Shown: positions 58,380 to 64,000 of the stretch, piece after piece
Layout of the letters: every line of letters begins with the position of its first letter
Position numbering within the stretch: the first letter of the stretch is position 1
Origin: Sodiomyces alkalinus F11
Taxonomy: Eukaryota; Ascomycota; Sordariomycetes; Glomerellales; Plectosphaerellaceae
Length of the DNA stretch: 64,000 bases
Direction: 5' to 3'
NCBI RefSeq assembly: GCF_003711515.1
Contig: NW_021167081.1
Coordinates: forward strand, 2,598,483 to 2,662,482
Made by a program: the position numbers and the translations under genes
The notes under the pieces: generated by a model
Databases searched by the model: none
What the model was told of the DNA's origin: nothing
Seen by the model: only the letters and a program-made list of their open reading frames with translations

Positions 58380-60470
58380 ATATAAGATCACGCTAGACGT
58401 TAAGTCTAATAAAGGAATCGATATTTATACCGATATGGGATACTTAACCACGCTAATAGATTAATCGTTTCTTTATTAACACTACCCTAACGTTTCTATT
58501 TGCCTTAGGACTATACCGTTAATAGTTCGGGGTATCACAGATAACTCCTATATAATAAAGGAGTATATACTGCTTTCTTTCCAGTTCAGGGGTATATATA
58601 ACGATTAACCGGCTATTACTAAGTTTACACGTAAAGCCTTAGTTATAGATAATCTGCGAACTAATCTACTACTAGGTATAGAATATATATCGCCTAAACA
58701 CTTTAATGTCTCGAATGGTATAAATATTATATATATTAAAAGCTACTAGATATCTATCCCCATAATATTCTATAACAGGTCCTAATAACACTATAATAAG
58801 GTAATAGCATATATATAGGCTACCTTAGCCCTACACGCTTCTAGTGTGCTATGCGTCCTTTATTCGGCCCCACACGACTAAGACTATATCTTTAAGCTAG
58901 TAGGTCTCCTAGTTAAAATATACGCGTTACTTTATAACGCAAGACTATAAGATATCCTACCCCGGAACGAGTCCGAATCCGAAGCAGTTATAATACCAGG
59001 TATATATATAGAGTACCTTACCTCTATTAAGCCGGGAGCCACTATATAGATAGTCGAAGCACTCTACACGGAATTAATACCGGAAGATATACTAAAAGAC
59101 TACACTATATAGCAGGCCCAACCTCGAGTACCGTAACCTAAAAGGGTAATAAAGGATATCGAATCTCTCGACTAATTTATAATTCTATACCCGATAGGCG
59201 TTTATATATATAAACGTTACGGTACACAGGCCCTAAACAGGGTAGTTTCAGAGTGCTAGGATGTATTCTAGGACAAGGGTTTTGCGCGCGTTCTGGAGGA
59301 TCTATATATACGTATTATTATACGGCCCGATTAGTATAACCGGATCCCTAAAAGATATCGTCTCTACCCTGCTAATACCGACGATAAGGAGGTTATTAAG
59401 GATAACACGGATAAACTCGTCACCGATAGTAAGGCTTACCGTACTATCCACTATATCCCGTTCTCCTGGCCGGTTTTTATTATTTACACGGTCGAGAATA
59501 GTAAACGAAAGGGTCGTATAGTCGTTATTATTCGACCACTTAACGATACTACGATACCCGATATATACCCTATACGTATATAGGAAAAGATCCTATACTA
59601 TATGTCTAGCAAAAAGTATATCACGGTACTTAACGCTATTAGTTTTTACTACTAATAGTAAGTTCACCTAGACTATAGATAGGCATTTACGATTTCTATA
59701 CGAAATAGGCAGTTTACGTTCTGTTACCCGTTTATAGATTTTAAGAATTCGAACGCCTATATTTAGAGGATAATAGATAACCTATTACTAGGTATACACG
59801 CTATCACTTACTATAACGATATCGTGATTTATAGTAACACTTTAGAAGAACACCTTTAATACCTACGGGAAATCTTCACACTATTCCAATAATATAATAT
59901 CTTTAATAGACCCTAGAAGTCCTTTATCGGAATACTATCCGCTTTAGTGCTTAGTAAAATAGTCGACGCGTAAAGCCTTTCCACACTAAAGGAGAAGATT
60001 AAGGCTATTAGCACTATCGAGTTCCCGAGAACCCTTAAGAGTTTAGAATACTAGATCGGATTAGCTAATTCGCTATAATACTATATCCCGCGTTTCGCTA
60101 TAAAGATAAAGCCACTCGAGGAATAGAAGGTAAACCTCTTTAAGTAATACCGTAGACTTTAAACCACGGATACACGGTAACCCTATATTAAGAAGCTTAC
60201 TGCTAAAAGGAACTCGAAGCCAGCCCGTATAGCGTAGGCTAGGTCTATTCATATACTACTACCGATAGCCAAAGAGATCACAGGATTCAGAGACGTGAAG
60301 CAATCTTTATATAAGAATATCACACTCACGCTTTTTAATCTATATAATAGATTTTTCGTGGAATTCGACGCGTCGGGCGGGGGAATTAGCGTATAGGTAT
60401 AAAGAGGGGAGTGCCTTCTATAATTCCTAGAGTCTCGCGAGGACTTAACGAATAATCTTATCACGATACC
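58380..60470 (+). pseudogene. Gypsy-3 protease and reverse transcriptase
   Basis: + strand. A protease-like region at 58420-58540 reads IYTDMGY where D-[C/S/T]-G-A is expected, then LLLGIEYI (58665-58690). Reverse transcriptase: RKGRIVVIIRPLNDTTIPDIYPI (59505-59570), YITVLNAISFYYQ (59617-59655, mutated first catalytic Asp), FIDFKNSNAYIQRIIDNLL (about 59730-59785), the catalytic box YYNDIVIYS (59809-59835, from Y.DDIVIYS), then LEEHL..LREIFTLFQ (59840-59890), and RNase H start FFVEFDASGGGI (60352-60390). A well-known filamentous-fungal gypsy type; inactive here. Confidence 0.82.
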
Positions 60471-60610
60471 CCCTCCTTAATTCTTATTAGTCCCTAAGTG
60501 ATCTTCTATCGCTCTATAGTAGCCTATTACTCCTTATAGTACACCTATAATAACGCCTCGGTTTACGTTAGTGTTATCTTTCTAGTACGGAAACGCTAGT
60601 TTATAAGAAC

Positions 60611-61290
60611 GTAATTAATAGTGCTATTCTCCTTAGTATTAAATCAAAAGCATAATAGTTACTACTATCTATAAAGATAGTATAGTATTATAGTATAAAT
60701 AGTATAGTCTTAATATAGTATAAATAGTGTAGTCTTAATATAGTATAACCTAGAGATATCTTATAGAAGACCTACGCTCTCGCTAGTAGAGTATTACCTC
60801 TTACTATCTCTGCCTATATCGCCACTCTATAGCTAGTAGTTACGTGACTACTCCTTAGTATAGCTCTTACTATAATTACAGTTATACTATATTCGATAAT
60901 ACTTTCCTAACCCTTTTTTAGGCACTTAGTAGGGAGACCTTACGTTTTAATATCGAGATCTTAAATAAAATATTTGAGTAGGGCTATAAACCCGGCGCTA
61001 ATATATATATATATATATACCGCACCTATATTATATATACACTTTATATAGAATATCGTAGGTAATATAGTAAACCTTAATATATTACTTCCTATACTAT
61101 AACTCTAAATCTAACCATCCAAAGCAATATAATAATAAGTCACGATATCCTATATAATATCCTATATAAAATAACCGATTACCCTTATAGGTCCAAGCTA
61201 AGTATTAAGATTAAGTTAGTTACTATATTACGGACGATTTTTTACATAATATATATATACAAAATAGGTGCGGTATATATACATCTTAGC
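60611..61290. other. AT-rich RIP'd spacer with an inverted repeat
   Basis: Duplicated TATAGTATAAATAGT(A/G)TAGTCTTAA units at 60690-60740, then AT microsatellite. Contains the inverted repeat described at 61009-61283. No gene. Confidence 0.5.
61009..61283. repeat. Inverted-repeat element, MITE-like
   Basis: TATATATACCGCACCTAT at about 61013-61030 is mirrored by ATAGGTGCGGTATATATA at 61264-61281. The arms are about 18 bp (longer with mismatches), in TA-rich flanks, enclosing about 230 bp. It resembles a miniature inverted-repeat transposon, but no second copy is in the window and the AT runs weaken the case. Confidence 0.4.
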
Positions 61291-61421
61291 GGTAGCGTCA
61301 TGGCCCCACTAAAATGACACTTGTGAGGTCTCGATATTGAAACTTGAGGTCTCCCCATTGAATCCCCTTTTTTTTACTAGCCAATCCTTTATAGGGTACG
61401 ACCTAGTAATATTAAATAGGG

Positions 61422-62709
61422 TTAAGTTGATGCATCTGGAAGAACATCCACCAAGTCTAGCTCATCATCTTCATCAGGTCCTGCGTCGGGTGCGCTCTCA
61501 GCCAATGCCTGGTTTTGAATAAACTTGAACTCCGGCTTTAGCTCCCATTCATTGGCGTGAGGACCTGAACGATTGAGGGCAGCAACCTTCTCCAGCTCTT
61601 GTCGCAAGTACGCCTCTGGCTGGTTGAACGTTGCCTTGAGGACAGACATCTTCCAATATTGATATCGGTTGGTAAATGCATCCAACAGGGCCTCCCGCAA
61701 TTCAGCCTCGTCCATGCGAATAGCTTTATTGACGAGCTTCTTCTGTTTGGTGGCCTTGACAGCGTTGGTTGTTTTCTAAGTCAAATTAGAACCGGGACCT
61801 CTGAACAGAAATAGCCTAAGGATGCGTACAACGAAGGACCCGAACTTAGCTTGAGCAGCAGCTGAGCCTTGTTGGATGACACCCGATATTTGATGATGGT
61901 CCACAATCTTGAGTGTGTGCTTGGGTTTCTGCGCCTCCATTTGTTTCAGCTGCAGTATGGCGCGGTTTTCCTCGTTGTCAACAGGCTTGCATCCCATCTC
62001 GTATTGAATGCGTGCCGCAATCTTTGTTCTTTCTGTGTCCTGTCAGGTACAGGCACCCACCAGCCGCGCAACGCGTAACCACTCACTCGGAATCGCCTTT
62101 CGGTAGTATGGTTGCCATTTAGCCTTTCTGTCGAATGGTTTTCTAGCCGGTCTCTCTTTCACTTTTTCAGTCCTAGCTCGCAGTAAATGGGCTGGTATCC
62201 CGCTAGCGGCGTCATTTCTCGCCTTCGATCTAGTGTTGAAAGTAGGAAGGTCCTCCTCCGTAAAGACGTAAGTGTTCTGGCTAATGTCAGGGTTCATTTC
62301 GAGGTCGTATTCCCTTGGGACGAGCTGGTGCCCCGCGAGCTCCGTATTCAGGAGCATGCGGAATCGGTGCTGCCAACCTTAGCATGACAACTTCCAAGGA
62401 CGAGACGGGATGTAAACCAACATCTATCGTGCCGTCCGGGCGTATTACATCCCACTGCCTCATCGTGCCCACTTCAATATCCGCGTCATCAGGAAGCTTA
62501 CTCCAAGCATCCCAGATTTCCTTGGGGACTTTTGCTAGGTACGCCTGATCAAACGAGCCTTGCGAGACAGCTGAATCAAAGAACTCAAGGTCCCCAGCAT
62601 CTTCGTATAGATCGTCTTCATCGGGTAGGGCAACAGCGGAGCCACTGAATGCATCAGGGTCTGGTTTAATGTATGGCGATTCCGCTTTGATTTGAACAGG
62701 TTGGGCCAT
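61422..62709 (-). CDS. TFG2: TFIIF beta subunit (RAP30/Tfg2)
   Basis: General transcription factor subunit that recruits RNA polymerase II to the promoter. Exons are 62422-62709, 62087-62369, 61830-62032 and 61422-61775, totalling 1128 nt and 375 codons. Introns: 52 bp (donor GTTGGT, branch GCTAAG, acceptor GGCAG; least certain), 54 bp (GTGAGT, ACACAG) and 54 bp (GTACGC, CTTAG). Domains: acidic N-terminus (PDEDDLYEDAGDLE); dimerisation domain from YLAKVPKEIWDAWSKL to RMLLNTELAGHQLVPREYDLEM and NTYVFTEEDLP; KPYYRKAIP-like linker (QPYYRKAIP), giving KRTKIAARIQYEMGCKPV after splicing; FGSFV; and a C-terminal winged helix LREALLDAF..YQYWKMSVLKA, QPEAYLRQELEKVA, NEWELKPEF with an acidic tail. RIP-free island; start MAQPVQIKAE. 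Confidence 0.93.
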
Positions 62710-62989
62710 GGCGATGACCTCCGGGTGAAAGTGTTAGCAGTCCAGGCAGCAATGAGCAATGACGTTGCAGAATCTAGAGCTCAACAGGTAAAATTGGTGA
62801 CTTGTAGGGTGGAAAGAGGGTAGTGATTACCTACCCGGGAAGGGGGGGGGGTGTATGCACAGTCTGTCGGACAGGCCGTAAGATTGACGGTCATGTAACG
62901 GGCACGGATTTGACCGAAGGATTGTACCCTTAGTAATCGGGGTGGACACCTGCAGAATCTTCACTATAGAAATTATAGTGGCAGGAGTT
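62710..62989 (-). promoter_or_regulatory. TFG2 5' flank
   Basis: About 280 bp of unmutated sequence up to the first base of a Copia-A LTR at 62990, so the retrotransposon landed within 300 bp of the TFG2 start. Contains a G run (62843-62851). Promoter elements not identifiable. Confidence 0.45.
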
Positions 62990-63063
62990 CTGTCGTATGG
63001 GCAGGACAACGACGTGGTCTATAGGGGATCCAGGGGGGATCCACTACCTGACTAAGGTCTTCG

Positions 63064-63337
63064 TGTCGCACGTCAAATAGCACTTGGATGATTAACTTAG
63101 TAGAGCAGAAATCTCGTGTAGGTGTTTTCTATTAAGTTACGTCTGTGTGAGTCTCTTAGGCCCTTACTTTAGGTGGTAAAGACTCTGTTATAGGTACTAT
63201 ATTATTTGGATCCTATCCGGTCTTTTCCGGTATCCGCCCCTATTATATCCTGATACCCGAGGTCCGATGCCCTTAGTCAGGGAGTGGATCCCCCCTGGAT
63301 CCCCTATAGACTATGTTATGGTCCTGCCTATACGACA
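63064..63337 (-). repeat. Solo Copia-A LTR nested in an inverted Copia-A LTR
   Basis: 274 bp with intact termini TGTCGCACG...TACGACA, flanked by CTTCG (63059-63063) and CTTTG (63338-63342), probably one target duplication with a C to T change. No internal sequence is attached, so the element was lost by LTR-LTR recombination. This LTR keeps more CpA/TpG than the others, and its ends define the true LTR termini of the family. Confidence 0.8.
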
Positions 63338-63539
63338 CTTTGGGCCTCGGGTATTAGGATATAATAGGGGCGGATACCGGAAAAGACCGGATAGGATCTA
63401 ATTAATATAGTACCTATAACAGGGTCTTCACCACCTAAATTAAGGGTATAAGAGACATATATAGACGTAACTTAATGGAAAACACCTATACGAGATTTCT
63501 ACTCTACTAAGTTAATTATCGAAGTGCTATTTAATATAC

Positions 63540-63552
63540 GATAGTTATAAGC
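63540..63552 (+). promoter_or_regulatory. Copia-A copy 3 primer-binding site
   Basis: GTTATAAGCCCGG just after the LTR end, the mutated form of GTTATGAGCC at copy 1 (complement of 23411-23420). Confidence 0.55.
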
Positions 63553-64000
63553 CCGGTTTATAACGTCTAAACGATAGATATTAATAAGGCTACCCCTATT
63601 CCACAATAAAAGTAATCACGTTTATATAAGCACTCTTAAATAACTACTATCAACCTGATTAGAGTACTTAAGCGATTAATTAACCTACTAACCTACCTAT
63701 TAATTAATTAATTAACCAATAAGTAAGTAAAGATATCTTTTAACGTATCTAACGCCGAATAAAAGGCGGCCGCTATTACCCTTATTAATTAAAGGGATTA
63801 GGTAATATAGGAGCGCGCCGTGCGCGGTAAATCTACCTCCTACTAGGAAAACTATCTCGATCTAAAGCTAAGTAATAAGGAGGCTAACGCCTACCTACTT
63901 CTTAAGCCTACGCCACTTAATATCCGTAAATATAAGGCTCTCGCCGTGGACCCTAACGTGGAGGAGGCTATAGCCACCACTATCACGGCTACTCCGTCTT

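Larger units (their letters stand above)
55750..60610 (+). mobile_element. Gypsy-3: Ty3/gypsy remnant without recognised LTRs
   Basis: A third gypsy family on the + strand, distinct from Gypsy-1/2 in its reverse transcriptase and long pre-RT region. Gag-like sequence occupies about 56000-57900, protease about 58400-58550, and reverse transcriptase plus the start of RNase H 59480-60460. Sequence identity is lost after about 60600, where integrase should follow, so the copy is 3'-truncated. Heavily RIP'd. Confidence 0.8.
62990..64000 (+). mobile_element. Copia-A copy 3 (+), 5' end, running off the window
   Basis: The 5' LTR starts TGTCGTATGGGCAGGAC at 62990 and is split by another, inverted Copia-A LTR (63064-63337). 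It resumes at 63338 and ends about 63547, followed by the primer site GTTATAAGCCCGG. Leader sequence and gag start (from about 63821, start codon degraded; KSTSY..NYLDL, then LLKPTPLNIRKYKAL at 63898-63942) reach the window end. Same family as copies 1 and 2. Confidence 0.85.

Overview
The window comes from a filamentous ascomycete (Pezizomycotina). Four intact, intron-rich eukaryotic genes, all on the minus strand, sit as short unmutated islands in a sea of degenerate retrotransposons. The transposon DNA carries the mark of repeat-induced point mutation (RIP): CpA and TpG are scarce, TpA is extremely common, CpG is largely kept, and reading frames are full of TAG/TAA where Gln or Trp would be expected. 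Introns are 52-140 bp with fungal branch points such as CTAAT and TACTAAC. I cannot name the species.

Host genes (all -): NUP84/Nup107-type nucleoporin (27070-29983, 2 exons); GSP1/Ran GTPase (51159-52190, 5 exons, 218 codons); ribosomal protein L12 (54694-55429, 5 exons, 165 codons with a 4-nt first coding exon); TFG2, the TFIIF beta subunit (61422-62709, 4 exons, 375 codons). The genes serve nuclear pore structure, nuclear transport, translation and transcription initiation. They look like single-copy core genes spared by RIP, not an operon or cluster.

Transposon layout. 1-2850: 3' end of a chromodomain Ty3/gypsy element plus an opposite-strand coding remnant. 4344-9033: a shrunken gypsy element (Gypsy-1) with 380-bp LTRs. 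About 10300-15157: a degenerate LINE (LINE-2, -). 15158-23685: a Ty1/copia element (Copia-A copy 1, -), interrupted at 15190-17626 by a 5'-truncated LINE-1 with a 23-T tail and a perfect 9-bp target duplication. 23690-26870: a second copia family (+). 30760-32420: another chromodomain gypsy remnant. 32858-33840: a Copia-A LTR and gag fragment (+). 34618-50682: a full-length Copia-A (copy 2, -, duplication GTGTT), split by a full-length chromodomain gypsy (Gypsy-2, 36649-46430, +, duplication CTCTT). About 55750-60600: a third gypsy type (+). 62990-64000: the start of another Copia-A (+), whose 5' LTR is split by a second, inverted LTR.

The clearest results are the nested-insertion history with readable target duplications, complete exon models for the four genes, a probable half-tRNA(iMet) primer-binding site in Copia-A, an in-frame tandem repeat in the Copia-A polyprotein that differs in length between copies, and extra unidentified coding regions at the 3' ends of the two gypsy elements. 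I found no CRISPR array, rRNA or tRNA gene, and no convincing wholly new host system.
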